A stretch of 47,136 nt of DNA from Candidatus Omnitrophota bacterium (GCA_020352775.1 CP070684.1:741665-788800), one strand, 5' to 3'; positions 1-8,957 are shown, numbered from the stretch's first letter. The notes: generated from the letters alone by a model not told the origin. Numbers and translations are program-made.

Positions 1-33
1 GAACAGTTAATAATCGAACTTTATTCTAAATAA
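1..33 (+). CDS. rpsD: 30S ribosomal protein S4, C-terminal end (partial)
   Basis: The first ten codons read EQLIIELYSK followed by TAA. This matches the usual C-terminus of ribosomal protein S4 (a form of NEQLIVELYSK), and rpsD is the normal gene upstream of rpoA in bacterial alpha operons. Only the last ten residues are inside the window, so the call rests on this short tail and on position. The stop lies 23 bases before the rpoA start, as expected for one operon. Confidence 0.75.
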   Translation, partial: EQLIIELYSK

Positions 34-56
34 TAAGGTCGAGAGGAGGTTAAAAA

Positions 57-1043
57 ATGGGAATAACCTGGCGCGATTTCCAGTTCCCAAAAAGAGTGGC
101 TGTAGATCAAGATAATTATTCTCCCAATTATGGAAGATTTGTTGCTGAGCCCCTAGAGCGAGGCTATGGCGTTACCCTAGGCAACGTTTTAAGACGCGTG
201 CTTCTTTCTTCTATTGAGGGTACTGCGGTAACTTCTGTAAGAATTGATGGGGTATCGCATGAATTTTCCACCATCGAAGGAGTGGAGGAGGATGTGCCTG
301 AGATATTTTTAAATATTAAGAACCTTATCTTGCGTTCTTACTCCAAGTCTCCTAAGAAAATCAATATCAAAGCTGAAGGTAAAAAAGAAGTAAGAGCAAA
401 AGACCTTATCACCGATGAAAGTGTCGAGGTTATTAACCCTGATTTACTCATTGCTACTCTCACTTCATCCAAAGCAAAGCTAAATATTGAAATGGAAGTG
501 GGAAGAGGTAGGGGATTTGTACCGGCAGAGGCTAATAAGCGCGAGGATATGCCGGTGGGGGTTATTGCCATAGATTCTATTTTCACCCCGGTAAAGAAAG
601 TAACATTTGATGTGGAAAACACCCGGGTAGGTAAAAGAACTGATTATGATAAGCTTATCTTAGATATTCATACCAATGCCAGTATTGAACCTAAAGAGGC
701 GTTGATTTATGCTGCCAAGGTAATGAGTAAGCATCTTGAGCTTTTCTTCACTTTAGGTGAGATCCCGGAAGAGGAAGCTGAAGAATTGACTCCAGAGGAA
801 GCCTCTCTTTATGAGAAGTTAAAAATTCCTGTTTCAGAATTAGAGCTTTCGGTAAGAAGCGCAAATTGTTTACGTGAGGCAAACATAAAGCTTTTGGCAG
901 ACCTGGTAGAGAAGACTGAGGCTGAAATGCTTGCTTACCGAAATTTTGGAAAGAAGTCTCTAAACGAAGTCTCAAGTCTTTTGAAGACTATGGGCCTAAC
1001 TTTGGGGATAAAAGTTGATCGGCAGAAATTGGAGATCGCATGA
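57..1043 (+). CDS. rpoA: DNA-directed RNA polymerase subunit alpha
   Basis: The 328-residue product has normal length for the alpha subunit, which dimerises to nucleate core RNA polymerase assembly. The N-terminal domain (about 1-235) contains the conserved LERGYGVTLGNVLRRVLLSS and the SIEGTAVTSVRIDGV stretch. The C-terminal domain (about 255-325) keeps the helix-hairpin-helix DNA-contact segment LELSVRSANCLREANI and FGKKSLNEV. An AGGAGGT ribosome site lies eight bases before ATG. It follows rpsD and overlaps rplQ by four bases (ATGA), so the three are translationally coupled in an alpha-operon arrangement. Confidence 0.98.
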   Translation: MGITWRDFQFPKRVAVDQDNYSPNYGRFVAEPLERGYGVTLGNVLRRVLLSSIEGTAVTSVRIDGVSHEFSTIEGVEEDVPEIFLNIKNLILRSYSKSPKKINIKAEGKKEVRAKDLITDESVEVINPDLLIATLTSSKAKLNIEMEVGRGRGFVPAEANKREDMPVGVIAIDSIFTPVKKVTFDVENTRVGKRTDYDKLILDIHTNASIEPKEALIYAAKVMSKHLELFFTLGEIPEEEAEELTPEEASLYEKLKIPVSELELSVRSANCLREANIKLLADLVEKTEAEMLAYRNFGKKSLNEVSSLLKTMGLTLGIKVDRQKLEIA

Positions 1044-1540
1044 GGCATCGAAAAAAAAGTGAAAAATTTTCTCGCCCGCGTGCGCAACGTAAAGCTTTAA
1101 TTAAGTCTTTGCTTCGATCCTTGGTTATCTATGAGCGGATCGCGACCACTGAATCTAAAGCAAAGGCATTAAGGTCCTGGGCGGATAAATTAATCACTTG
1201 GGCTAAGACCGACACTGTAAGCAATCGTCGCTTAAGCTACCGGTTATTAGAGAATCATGCCCTGGTGAAAAGGCTTTTTGATAATATTGGCCCACGCTTT
1301 AAAGACGTTGGCGGAGGCTACACCCGTGTGGTAGATTTTGGCTTTAGAAAAGGCGATGGCGCAAAACTTTCCTTTTTGGAACTGACTCGCATTGAAAGAA
1401 AACTTAAAGGCAAAAAGAGTGAGGAAGAAAAAGAAAAGAAGATAAAAAAAGAAAAGGAAGCTCCTAAAAAAGAAGAGAAAAGAGGTATTGTCTCGGGCGT
1501 AAAAAAGATGTTTAGGAGCAAAAAAGATATTCAGGAATAA
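1040..1540 (+). CDS. rplQ: 50S ribosomal protein L17 with lysine/glutamate-rich C-terminal extension
   Basis: Residues 1-120 are a normal L17: RHRKKSEKFSRPRAQRKALI, the RSLVIYERIATTESKAKALR segment, and the C-terminal GGGYTRVVDFGFRKGDGAKL. L17 sits near the peptide exit tunnel of the large subunit. The family is usually about 115-130 residues; this protein has 166. The extra 45 residues are almost all K and E (KKSEEEKEKKIKKEKEA) followed by GIVSGVKKMFRSKKDIQE, a low-complexity, probably disordered and RNA-binding tail. The start overlaps the rpoA stop by four bases. Similar charged tails on ribosomal proteins are known in some candidate phyla; its role here is unknown. Confidence 0.97.
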   Translation: MRHRKKSEKFSRPRAQRKALIKSLLRSLVIYERIATTESKAKALRSWADKLITWAKTDTVSNRRLSYRLLENHALVKRLFDNIGPRFKDVGGGYTRVVDFGFRKGDGAKLSFLELTRIERKLKGKKSEEEKEKKIKKEKEAPKKEEKRGIVSGVKKMFRSKKDIQE

Positions 1541-1619
1541 GCCTTTAAAGTTATTGTTTTATTGATTGAATGCACGCCCGCAGACTGACTGGGGAAAAAG
1601 AAAGGATTAAATCCAAAAT

Positions 1620-2777
1620 ATGATTAACCCCCGCGTCCGGTCCCTTCAGAAATCAAGTACACTCAAAATCACCGCATTAACCAAAAAACTAAAGAAAGAA
1701 GGCAAAGACGTGGTCAATTTTGCTGCCGGAGAGCCTGATTTTGATACTCCTTCCTTTGCTAAAGACGCAGCCAAAAAAGCAATCGATAACGGATTTACTA
1801 AGTATATTCCCTCAGCGGGGATGCCCGAGCTAAGAGAGGCGATTGCGCATAAACTTAATAGTGAAAATAAAATCCCCTGCGGCCCCAACAATATCATCGT
1901 GACCAGCGGAGCAAAATATGCTCTTTTTGCGGCAATTTTTGCGCTTCTTAAAGAGAAAGATGAGGTTCTCTTGCCGGCTCCTTATTGGGTAAGCTATCCG
2001 GAGATGGTAAAGTTAGCCGGGGCAACCCGTAAAGTTATCAATTGCAAAAAGGAAAACAACTTCAAATTGCAAAAAGAGGAGCTTAAGAAAGCCTTAACCA
2101 AAAAGACCAAACTTCTTATTCTTAATTATCCTTCCAATCCCAGTGGGATAACTTATTCAGCACAGGAATTAAAAGAGTTTTATGAAATTATCAAAGGAAA
2201 GAATGTCTTCGTATTAAGCGATGAGATTTATGAAAAGTTAGTTTATGATGAGTTGGAGCATACAAGTTTTGCTTCTTTAGCAGGCGCATATAAAACTACT
2301 GTCACGGTGAACGGCTTTTCTAAGTCATTTTCTATGACAGGCTGGAGGCTGGGATATTTGGTGGCAGATGAAGAAATCATAGCGCAGGCTTCAAAGATAA
2401 TTGACCATACTACTTCTTGTGCATCATCAATATCTCAAGCTGCGGGTCTGGCAGCTTTACAGCACGGCAAGGGGTGGGGAGAAAAGATAAGAAGAGAATT
2501 TCAATACCGCCGAGATATATTATGGGAAGGGCTAAATGCAAGTAAGGGGTTAGTGCCGATTAGATCCCAAGGAACATTTTATATGTTTTGCGATATAAGT
2601 AAAACAGGCCTAAGCTCATTTGATTTTGCTTCTGGGTTGCTTGAGAAGCAATTGGTTTCAGTTATTCCGGGAGATGCGTTTGGAGCAGAGGGTTTTGTAC
2701 GGTTTAGTTTCGCTACCTCCAAGGAACAAATTCATAAAGGCATCGAGCGGATTCGTAATTTCCTGAAAGATTTATAA
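1620..2777 (+). CDS. aspC: Aspartate aminotransferase, class I/II PLP-dependent
   Basis: The 385-residue protein is a fold-type I aminotransferase. The pyridoxal phosphate lysine is K235 in GFSKSFSMTGWRLGY; the Asn of YPSNPSG (N173), D201 and Y204 of LSDEIYE and a C-terminal VRFSFA arginine complete the site. FAAGEPDFDTP near residue 36 is typical of the subgroup Igamma aspartate/prephenate aminotransferases found in Thermus and many bacteria. It would interconvert oxaloacetate and glutamate with aspartate and 2-oxoglutarate. It sits three bases before a LeuC-like gene and leads a cluster that includes isocitrate and malate dehydrogenases, which fits that role. Prephenate or LL-diaminopimelate activity cannot be excluded. 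Confidence 0.9.
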   Translation: MINPRVRSLQKSSTLKITALTKKLKKEGKDVVNFAAGEPDFDTPSFAKDAAKKAIDNGFTKYIPSAGMPELREAIAHKLNSENKIPCGPNNIIVTSGAKYALFAAIFALLKEKDEVLLPAPYWVSYPEMVKLAGATRKVINCKKENNFKLQKEELKKALTKKTKLLILNYPSNPSGITYSAQELKEFYEIIKGKNVFVLSDEIYEKLVYDELEHTSFASLAGAYKTTVTVNGFSKSFSMTGWRLGYLVADEEIIAQASKIIDHTTSCASSISQAAGLAALQHGKGWGEKIRREFQYRRDILWEGLNASKGLVPIRSQGTFYMFCDISKTGLSSFDFASGLLEKQLVSVIPGDAFGAEGFVRFSFATSKEQIHKGIERIRNFLKDL

Positions 2778-2780
2778 ACC

Positions 2781-4040
2781 ATGGGTCAAACACTGATTGA
2801 AAAAATTCTTTCAGCGCATTCTAAAAAGTCTTTGAGGGCAGCTGAAGTAGGGATATGTTCGGTTGATTTCTGTTTTTCACAGGATGGAACCACGGCCCTT
2901 GTTTTAGATGGACTTTCACAGTTTAAAAATACAGTAAAAGATCCTAAGAAATATGCGATGTTTATAGATCACAGCAGTCCCTCTCCGAATTTGGGAGTAT
3001 CAAAGGTGCATTCTCGCATGAGAGGATTTGCGCAGGAAAGAGGCGCACTTTTTTTTGATGTTGGTTGCGGTATTTCGCATCAGCTTGTGATAGAGGAAGG
3101 AATTGTTTATCCCGGCGCACTTATTTTAGGGGCAGATTCACACACCTCTACTGCCGGGGCTTTAGGGGCAGCAGCTTTTGGAGTGGGTTCTACGGATTTA
3201 GCAGTTACGGTTGCCACTGGAAAGAATTGGTTTAAAGTTCCCCAAACATATAAAATCGTAATAAACGGTAAAATCCCTAAAGGTATATCCAGCAAAGATA
3301 TTGTTTTACATATTATCCATAAACTCAGTGCCAATGGTGCAACTTACAAGGCAGTGGAGTTTACGGGTGGGGTAATTGATAAACTCTCTTTGGATGCTCG
3401 TTTTACCATTACTAATATGACTATTGAATTCGGTGCTAAATGCGGGCTTATTGCGCCAGATAAAAAGACCTTGGCGCATTTAGCCGCGGTAGGGGTTAAA
3501 AAGCATAAGTCTTTTTATCCTGATAAAGATTGTAATTATGAAAAGATAATTGAGTTTGATGTTTCTAAGCTAAGTCCTTATATTGCTAAGCCCCATAGCG
3601 TGGATAATGGGGCGTCAGTAGAAGAGGTTGAGGGCACAAAGATTGATCAGACTTTCTTGGGTACTTGTACTAATGGCAGATTAGAGGATTTAGAAGTTGC
3701 AGCCAAGATTCTAAAGGGCAAAAAGGTTCATCCTCAAGTAAAGCTTTTGGTTGCTCCTGCTTCCCAGCGCATATTTTTAAAAGCTTTGCAAAAAGGAATT
3801 ATTCGCGTGTTTTTAGAGGCTGGGGGAGTGGTTTTGCCGGCCGGATGCGGACCCTGCGTGGGTACTCATCAAGGGGTGCCGGCTGATGGAGAGGTGGTTT
3901 TATCTACTGCTAACAGAAATTTCAAAGGAAGGATGGGTAATCCTTCTGCTTTTATTTATCTTGCCTCTCCAGCCACGGTGGCTGCTTCTGCGCTTAAAGG
4001 AAAAATTACTGATCCGCGCCGTTATTTAAAGAAGTCTTAA
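2781..4040 (+). CDS. leuC: Aconitase-superfamily hydratase large subunit (LeuC/homoaconitase type)
   Basis: The 419-residue protein matches the length of the stand-alone large subunits of 3-isopropylmalate dehydratase/homoaconitase. Three cluster-ligand cysteines are visible: C296 in GTCTNGR and C356/C359 in AGCGPCVG, enough for a [4Fe-4S] centre that binds substrate and water. IDHSSPSP, GADSHTSTAGALGA and FKGRMGNPSA are other conserved signatures. Its small subunit is at 5103, separated by pilT. The following isocitrate and malate dehydrogenases suggest that the physiological substrate could be citrate/isocitrate rather than isopropylmalate. No other leucine biosynthesis gene (leuA, leuB) is nearby. 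The symbol states homology; the substrate is not settled. Confidence 0.9.
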   Translation: MGQTLIEKILSAHSKKSLRAAEVGICSVDFCFSQDGTTALVLDGLSQFKNTVKDPKKYAMFIDHSSPSPNLGVSKVHSRMRGFAQERGALFFDVGCGISHQLVIEEGIVYPGALILGADSHTSTAGALGAAAFGVGSTDLAVTVATGKNWFKVPQTYKIVINGKIPKGISSKDIVLHIIHKLSANGATYKAVEFTGGVIDKLSLDARFTITNMTIEFGAKCGLIAPDKKTLAHLAAVGVKKHKSFYPDKDCNYEKIIEFDVSKLSPYIAKPHSVDNGASVEEVEGTKIDQTFLGTCTNGRLEDLEVAAKILKGKKVHPQVKLLVAPASQRIFLKALQKGIIRVFLEAGGVVLPAGCGPCVGTHQGVPADGEVVLSTANRNFKGRMGNPSAFIYLASPATVAASALKGKITDPRRYLKKS

Positions 4041-4054
4041 AAGGAGGTATTTAT

Positions 4055-5101
4055 ATGAAGATTAATGATTTATTCAAATTGACCATGGATAAAAAGGCAA
4101 GCGACCTTCATTTTACAATGGGTCGGCCTCCGGTATTAAGAATAGATGGTAAGCTGCAGCTCACTGATTATCCTGCTCTTGGTGAAAAAGAAATAAAAGA
4201 CCTTATTCATGGGATTTTAACTGAGGAACAAAAAGCTTATCTTGAAAAGAATAAGGAGTTGGATTTTTCTTATTCTTGTCCGGGGATGGACCGTTTCAGA
4301 ATCAATGCTCATTTTCAACGAGGCAATGTAGAGGCTGCTTTCAGGCGTATTCCAAGCATCATGCCTAGTTTTGAGGAGCTAGGGATTCCTGATATCGCCT
4401 ATGAATTTATCCGTAAGCCCAATGGTCTGGTTTTAGTGACCGGGCCTACTGGGATGGGTAAAAGTACGACGTTAGCGGCAATGCTTGATGTGATTAACAG
4501 CGAAAGAGAAGAGCTTATCATTTGCATTGAGGACCCTATTGAGTTTTATCACCATAATAAAAAGTGTATTATCAAACAAAGAGAGGTTCATGTTGATACC
4601 CGTTCTTTTCCAGAGGCATTGCGGCGCTGCTTAAGGCAAGACCCGGATATCATTGTGGTGGGGGAGATGCGAGATTTAGAGACAATCGCTACCACTATCA
4701 CTGCGGCTGAGACCGGACACTTAGTTTTAGCGACTTTACATACCCCGGATGCTCCCCAGACCATTCAGCGCATCATTGATGTTTTTCCTCCTCATCAACA
4801 GCCGCAGGTAAGAGCGCAGCTTGCCGATTCTTTGCAGGGGATAATATCGCAATTACTTCTTCCGCGTGCAAGCGGTGAAGGTAGAGTGCTTGCCACTGAA
4901 GTATTAGTGGCTACCAGCGGCATACGTAATCTCATTAGAGAAGGTGATGTTGCCCAGATTCCTTCGATGATACAGATGGGTGCAAAATACATGATGCATG
5001 ATATGGATAAGTGCCTTAAAGACCTTTGTACCAAGGGAGTGATTACAAAAGAGTTAGCGTTAAGCAAGGTCAGAAATATTATGCAATTTGAGGCATTGTA
5101 A
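4055..5101 (+). CDS. pilT: Type IV pilus retraction ATPase PilT
   Basis: The 348-residue GspE/PilT-family hexameric ATPase drives pilus retraction at the cytoplasmic base of the type IV pilus, giving twitching motility or DNA uptake. Seen: N-terminal PAS-like part beginning KASDLHF at about 14, Walker A GPTGMGKSTT from G130, Asp box CIEDPIEF, Walker B DPDIIVVGEMRDLETI, His box TGHLVLATLHTPDA, and the C-terminal GIRNLIREGD that corresponds to the AIRNLIRE motif required for PilT function. A strong AAGGAGG site precedes ATG. It lies 14 bases after the LeuC-like gene and two bases before the LeuD-like gene, an unusual position between subunits of an unrelated enzyme. No other pilus gene is in the window. 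Confidence 0.95.
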   Translation: MKINDLFKLTMDKKASDLHFTMGRPPVLRIDGKLQLTDYPALGEKEIKDLIHGILTEEQKAYLEKNKELDFSYSCPGMDRFRINAHFQRGNVEAAFRRIPSIMPSFEELGIPDIAYEFIRKPNGLVLVTGPTGMGKSTTLAAMLDVINSEREELIICIEDPIEFYHHNKKCIIKQREVHVDTRSFPEALRRCLRQDPDIIVVGEMRDLETIATTITAAETGHLVLATLHTPDAPQTIQRIIDVFPPHQQPQVRAQLADSLQGIISQLLLPRASGEGRVLATEVLVATSGIRNLIREGDVAQIPSMIQMGAKYMMHDMDKCLKDLCTKGVITKELALSKVRNIMQFEAL

Positions 5102-5102
5102 T

Positions 5103-5606
5103 ATGGTGTTAAAGGGTAAAGTTTTTAAATTTTCAGATAACATCAATACTGATTGGATTATTTCCGGCCGCTATAAGTTTTCTATTACTGACATGAAGAA
5201 GCTTTCGCAATATCTTTTTGAAGATATTCGGCCCAACTTTTATAAAGAGATTACACCTCATGATTCGATCATTGTTGCAGGTGAAAACTTTGGGATGGGT
5301 TCTAGTCGCGAGCAGGCTCCTTGGGTAATAAAAGAAGCAGGAGTCTCTTGTGTAATCGCAAAAAGTTTTGCCAGGATATTTTACCGCAATGCTTTCAATA
5401 TCGGTTTACCTTTGATTGAGGCTGATACTTCTGCAATGGGAGAAGGGGATTATTTGATAGTTGATGTTGATAGGGGCACTATTAAGAATGAAAAGAATGC
5501 TTATACCACTAAGTTTTTAGCTTGGGATAATTTCCGTAAAGAACTCATTCATTGCGGCGGTATTATTAATTATTTAAAAGAACATAAGGATTTTAAGTTA
5601 GAGTAG
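5103..5606 (+). CDS. leuD: Aconitase-superfamily hydratase small subunit (LeuD/homoaconitase type)
   Basis: The 167-residue swivel subunit is expected to pair with the LeuC-like protein at 2781. [20 protein letters not shown] opens the protein and [18 protein letters not shown] carries the substrate-phosphate/carboxylate loop. I chose ATG at 5103, two bases after the pilT stop, instead of an in-frame TTG at 5088 that adds five atypical residues. The loop after RY reads KFS, whereas archaeal isopropylmalate isomerases usually have YLV/YLI/YLM and homoaconitases YLRT at this point; the loop is a known specificity determinant. This leaves citrate/isocitrate as a reasonable substrate. It is followed two bases later by an isocitrate dehydrogenase. 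Confidence 0.88.
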   Translation: MVLKGKVFKFSDNINTDWIISGRYKFSITDMKKLSQYLFEDIRPNFYKEITPHDSIIVAGENFGMGSSREQAPWVIKEAGVSCVIAKSFARIFYRNAFNIGLPLIEADTSAMGEGDYLIVDVDRGTIKNEKNAYTTKFLAWDNFRKELIHCGGIINYLKEHKDFKLE

Positions 5607-5608
5607 TC

Positions 5609-6697
5609 ATGAAACAAAAAGTTACTTTAATTCCCGGTGATGGTATTGGTCCCGAAGTTACTGAGGCGGCCAAGATATGTGTTGAGGCCTTGGGGGTAGG
5701 GATTGAATGGGAAGTGGCTTTAGCTGGAGCGCCAGCTCTTAAGAGATACAATTGCCTTCTTCCCAAAGAGACCCTTGATTCTATCAGAAGAAATAAAGTT
5801 GCGCTTAAAGGTCCTATCACTACTCCGGTAGGCAAGGGGTTTCGTTCGATCAATGTTACTCTTCGTCAGGAATTAGACCTTTTTGCCTGCGTGCGTCCAG
5901 CCCGTTCTATTGAGGGCACCAAAGCTCGCTACAGCGATGTGGATATTATTGTGGTACGGGAAAACAGCGAAGATTTATATGCCGGAGTAGAGTTTAAAGA
6001 CAAGGAAGCTTCAACCGAAGAGTTGATTGCTAAAATCAATGCCATGAGCCAGAAGAAGGTACGAGAGGGTAGTGCTATTTCGATTAAGCCCATTTCAGAG
6101 TTTGCATCTAAGCGGGTAATCCGCTATGCTTTTGAGCTTGCCAAAAGTCAAGGCCGTAAAAAGGTGAGTTGTGTTCATAAAGCAAATATCATGAAGTATA
6201 CTGATGGGCTTTTTTTGCGCACCTTTAAAGAAATAGCTAGTTCTTATCCTGAAATTGAGGCCTGGGATATTATTGTAGATAACCTTTCGATGCAACTAGC
6301 TCTTAATCCTAAGCAGTTTGATATTCTGGTATTACCAAACCTTTACGGTGATATCATCTCTGATTTATGCGCCGGATTAGTAGGGGGATTGGGGGTGGCG
6401 GCAGGAGCAAATATTGGTGATAATCTAGCTTTATTTGAACCAGTGCATGGTTCAGCCCCTAAATATACAGGTAAAAATAAGGTTAATCCTACTGCAACCA
6501 TACTATCTGGGGCATTGATGCTTAAACACATGGGCCAGGTAAAAAAAGCAAAAATCTTAGAGGAAGCAGTAGCAAAAGTTATCCGCCAAGGAAAGGACGT
6601 TACTTACGACTTAAAGCCTACCAGAGATGATCCCACTGCAGTGGGCACAAAAGAGATGGCCCAGGCAATAGCTAAAAAAATAAAAGAACTACTTTAA
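5609..6697 (+). CDS. icd: Isocitrate dehydrogenase (isocitrate/isopropylmalate dehydrogenase family)
   Basis: The 362-residue beta-decarboxylating dehydrogenase oxidises isocitrate to 2-oxoglutarate. IPGDGIGPEV opens the fold. The phosphorylation-loop residues S80 and N82 with R86 in RSINVTLR, then R96 and R117, E118NSEDLYAGVE and the KANIMKYTDG lysine are the isocitrate-binding set; isopropylmalate dehydrogenases lack the SxN pair. The adenosine loop reads HGSAPKYTGKNKVNPTA with K-Y and a later VTYD, similar to the residues that hold the 2'-phosphate of NADP in E. coli Icd, so NADP use is plausible but not certain. It is the fourth gene of the central-carbon cluster, spaced one to two bases from its neighbours. 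Confidence 0.9.
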   Translation: MKQKVTLIPGDGIGPEVTEAAKICVEALGVGIEWEVALAGAPALKRYNCLLPKETLDSIRRNKVALKGPITTPVGKGFRSINVTLRQELDLFACVRPARSIEGTKARYSDVDIIVVRENSEDLYAGVEFKDKEASTEELIAKINAMSQKKVREGSAISIKPISEFASKRVIRYAFELAKSQGRKKVSCVHKANIMKYTDGLFLRTFKEIASSYPEIEAWDIIVDNLSMQLALNPKQFDILVLPNLYGDIISDLCAGLVGGLGVAAGANIGDNLALFEPVHGSAPKYTGKNKVNPTATILSGALMLKHMGQVKKAKILEEAVAKVIRQGKDVTYDLKPTRDDPTAVGTKEMAQAIAKKIKELL

Positions 6698-6698
6698 T

Positions 6699-7622
6699 AT
6701 GGCTAAGAAAATATCTGTTATTGGAAGTGGGGCGGTAGGTTCTACCCTGGCATTTAGTCTGCTTTGTCGCCTACAGTTAGAGGAGTTAGTTTTAGTTGAT
6801 ATTACAGAAGGTCTTGCCAAAGGGAATGCTTTAGATTTAGAAGATACCAGGGGGGTTTTAGGATTTAACACTAAGATCATCGGAACGCAAGATTATGATT
6901 ACATCAAAGATTCCACTATCGTGATAGTCACCGCAGGTATTGCACGCAAAGAGGGAATGAGTCGGCTGGATCTTTTAAAGACTAATGCTAAGGTAGCGCG
7001 CCAAGCCTCTTCTAAAATAAAAGAGCTTTGTCCTTCTGCAATAGTGATTGTGGTTACCAATCCCTTAGATTTAATCACTTATATAATAACCAAAGAAACA
7101 GGATTTAGCCGCAATAAGGTTTTGGGAATGGGGGCTTCTTTGGATACCTCCCGACTTCTTAATATTCTTTCTCAGGAAACTAATACTCAGATTCCTTATT
7201 TAAAAGGTTATATATGGGGTATGCACAGCAAAGATATGATTGTATCTGGTTGGCGTATAAAAGTTAAAGGAAATAGTTTAGAGGAGGCTTTGGGTAAAGA
7301 AGCTGCAGAGAGCTTTGCACAGCGGGTAAAATTGAGAGGAGCAGAGATTGTAGGATACCTTAAAAATAGAAGCGCTCATTTTGCGCCCGCGTTAGCGTGT
7401 TGTGCTTTGATTGAGGCAATTGCGCATGATAAAAATGAAATCATTCCGGTATCGATTTTGCTCCAAGGAGAATACGGCTTAAAAAATGTTTGCATGGCAG
7501 TTCCCTGTGTTATTAATAGAAGAGGGGCAGAAAAGATTATCGAAGAGAAGCTGAACCTTCAAGAGAAAAAACAATTACAAAAAGTAAAAGAAGTTTTTAA
7601 AGAATGTACGACGTTGCTATAA
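6699..7622 (+). CDS. mdh: Malate dehydrogenase (LDH-like type)
   Basis: The 307-residue NAD-dependent 2-hydroxyacid dehydrogenase interconverts malate and oxaloacetate. The Rossmann motif GSGAVGSTLA is followed by D34 at the end of the second strand, which selects NAD. Substrate residues R83 and R89 lie in ARKEGMSRLDLL; an arginine at the first position distinguishes malate from lactate dehydrogenases, which carry glutamine. D149 and R152 (SLDTSR) and H176 (GMHSKDM) complete the catalytic set. One base separates it from icd; its 3' end overlaps the next gene by 19 bases, indicating one transcript. Confidence 0.92.
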   Translation: MAKKISVIGSGAVGSTLAFSLLCRLQLEELVLVDITEGLAKGNALDLEDTRGVLGFNTKIIGTQDYDYIKDSTIVIVTAGIARKEGMSRLDLLKTNAKVARQASSKIKELCPSAIVIVVTNPLDLITYIITKETGFSRNKVLGMGASLDTSRLLNILSQETNTQIPYLKGYIWGMHSKDMIVSGWRIKVKGNSLEEALGKEAAESFAQRVKLRGAEIVGYLKNRSAHFAPALACCALIEAIAHDKNEIIPVSILLQGEYGLKNVCMAVPCVINRRGAEKIIEEKLNLQEKKQLQKVKEVFKECTTLL

Positions 7623-8848
7623 TTGGTGCTGGGGCAGCAGGAATTGCCTGTGCGCAGTCAGCTCTGCGGAAGAGCTTAAAAGCAGTTGTTTTTGATCAAT
7701 CACCCGATACTTTTGGGGGAACCTGTCTGAATCGAGGATGTATCCCTGCTAAATTTTTCATCCAGAAATCAAAAACTCACCGGAGCTGGAAAGAAGTCTT
7801 AACTCAAAGCAGAGAGATTGTAAAAAAAATAAAGAACCCTTTGCTTAGTTACTTTGAAACTCAAGGGGTGCAGTTTGTGTGGGCAAGGCCGCGCCTTATC
7901 AGTAAGCATGAGATTCAGGTCGATAACCACAGATTTGATGCCCGTAATATTATTATTTCTACCGGCTCAAAGCCTCAGCGCATTATCGATCATCCCAGGG
8001 CAATGGTTGCAGAGGAAATACTGCTTAAGCCGGATATCCCAGATAATATCCTTATTATCGGAGGGGGCTACATTGGAATTGAATTTGCCTCGATGCTTAA
8101 TAGCTATGGCAAAAATGTAACGGTCTTTGAGAAAGAAGAAAATATCCTTGGCGGCTATGAACCCAGCCTTGTGAATCGGCTAAAGCTTATTTTAGAGAAA
8201 AAAGGCATTGTCATTGAGACTGCTAAAGGCGTTTGGGATGAGGATTTAGATAATTTTGATTTAACGCTACTGGCTACCGGTAGATGTCCTTCTATTGAGA
8301 ATTTAGGGCTAGAGGAGCTGGGTATAGAGCTAAACGAGGCAGGATGGATAAAGACTGATTCTAATATGAGGACAAATATAAATAATATATATGCCTGCGG
8401 TGATATTAGCGGCAAGAAGTTCTTAGCTTATACTGCTGAGTATCAGGCTCATCTTTGTGTGCATAATATCGCGGGTAAAGAGGAAAGTGAAGATTATTCG
8501 GAAGTACCGGAATGTGTGTTTTCTACTCCTTCCATAGCAAAAGTCGGGGTGTCAAAGGAAGAAGCCGGACAAAAAAATATAGAACATAGAGTCTTGAGGT
8601 CTAATTTTTTAAAGTTTTCATCTTCTTATGTGTATGATGATGAGGAAGGCTTTATTGAAATTGTTTTGGGTGAGGACGATAAAATTTTGGGAGCAGCAAC
8701 CATATCAGGTGCAGCAGGGGAGTTAATTAATGCTTTTACACTTTGCATTAAAAACAATCTTACCCTCAATGATCTTAAAAAATGTCTTTTTATTCACCCT
8801 ACCCTTTCAGAAATCATACCCTTACTTTCGCGAAGTTCTTCTGAATAA
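7604..8848 (+). CDS. lpdA: Dihydrolipoamide dehydrogenase-like flavoprotein disulfide reductase
   Basis: The 414-residue class I flavoprotein disulfide reductase has an N-terminal FAD motif (GAGAAGIACA), the redox pair C41/C46 in GGTCLNRGCIPAK, an NAD motif IIGGGYIGIEFASML, a second FAD contact IYACGDISG, and a C-terminal interface domain ending with FIHPTLSE in which H398 and E403 form the active-site base pair. It is shorter than typical E3 (about 460-475), mainly because of a compact segment between residues 50 and 120. It would re-oxidise dihydrolipoamide for 2-oxoacid dehydrogenases or the glycine cleavage system; no E1 or E2 is in the window, so the partner is unknown. It overlaps mdh by 19 bases. 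Confidence 0.88.
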   Translation: MYDVAIIGAGAAGIACAQSALRKSLKAVVFDQSPDTFGGTCLNRGCIPAKFFIQKSKTHRSWKEVLTQSREIVKKIKNPLLSYFETQGVQFVWARPRLISKHEIQVDNHRFDARNIIISTGSKPQRIIDHPRAMVAEEILLKPDIPDNILIIGGGYIGIEFASMLNSYGKNVTVFEKEENILGGYEPSLVNRLKLILEKKGIVIETAKGVWDEDLDNFDLTLLATGRCPSIENLGLEELGIELNEAGWIKTDSNMRTNINNIYACGDISGKKFLAYTAEYQAHLCVHNIAGKEESEDYSEVPECVFSTPSIAKVGVSKEEAGQKNIEHRVLRSNFLKFSSSYVYDDEEGFIEIVLGEDDKILGAATISGAAGELINAFTLCIKNNLTLNDLKKCLFIHPTLSEIIPLLSRSSSE

Positions 8849-8871
8849 CTCAAATTAATTCGTTAAAGTCT

Positions 8872-8900
8872 TTGCAAAAAGAAAAAAACTCCGTTATAAT
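8872..8900 (+). promoter_or_regulatory. Sigma-70-type promoter before the 941-residue coiled-coil gene
   Basis: TTGCAA (8872-8877) and a perfect TATAAT (8895-8900) are separated by 17 bases. They lie 58 bases before the ATG at 8958 in the only gap between the central-carbon cluster and the next gene, so a new transcription unit starts here. Confidence 0.75.
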
Positions 8901-8957
8901 ATTTATGATAGTAAGATTCTAGGAATTTTTGTATCTAACCGTAATAAGGGAGGAAAA

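Noticed and set aside
5609-6697. Isopropylmalate dehydrogenase
   Set aside because: The SxN pair in RSINVTLR and the ENSEDLYAGVE stretch indicate isocitrate, and no leuA is adjacent.
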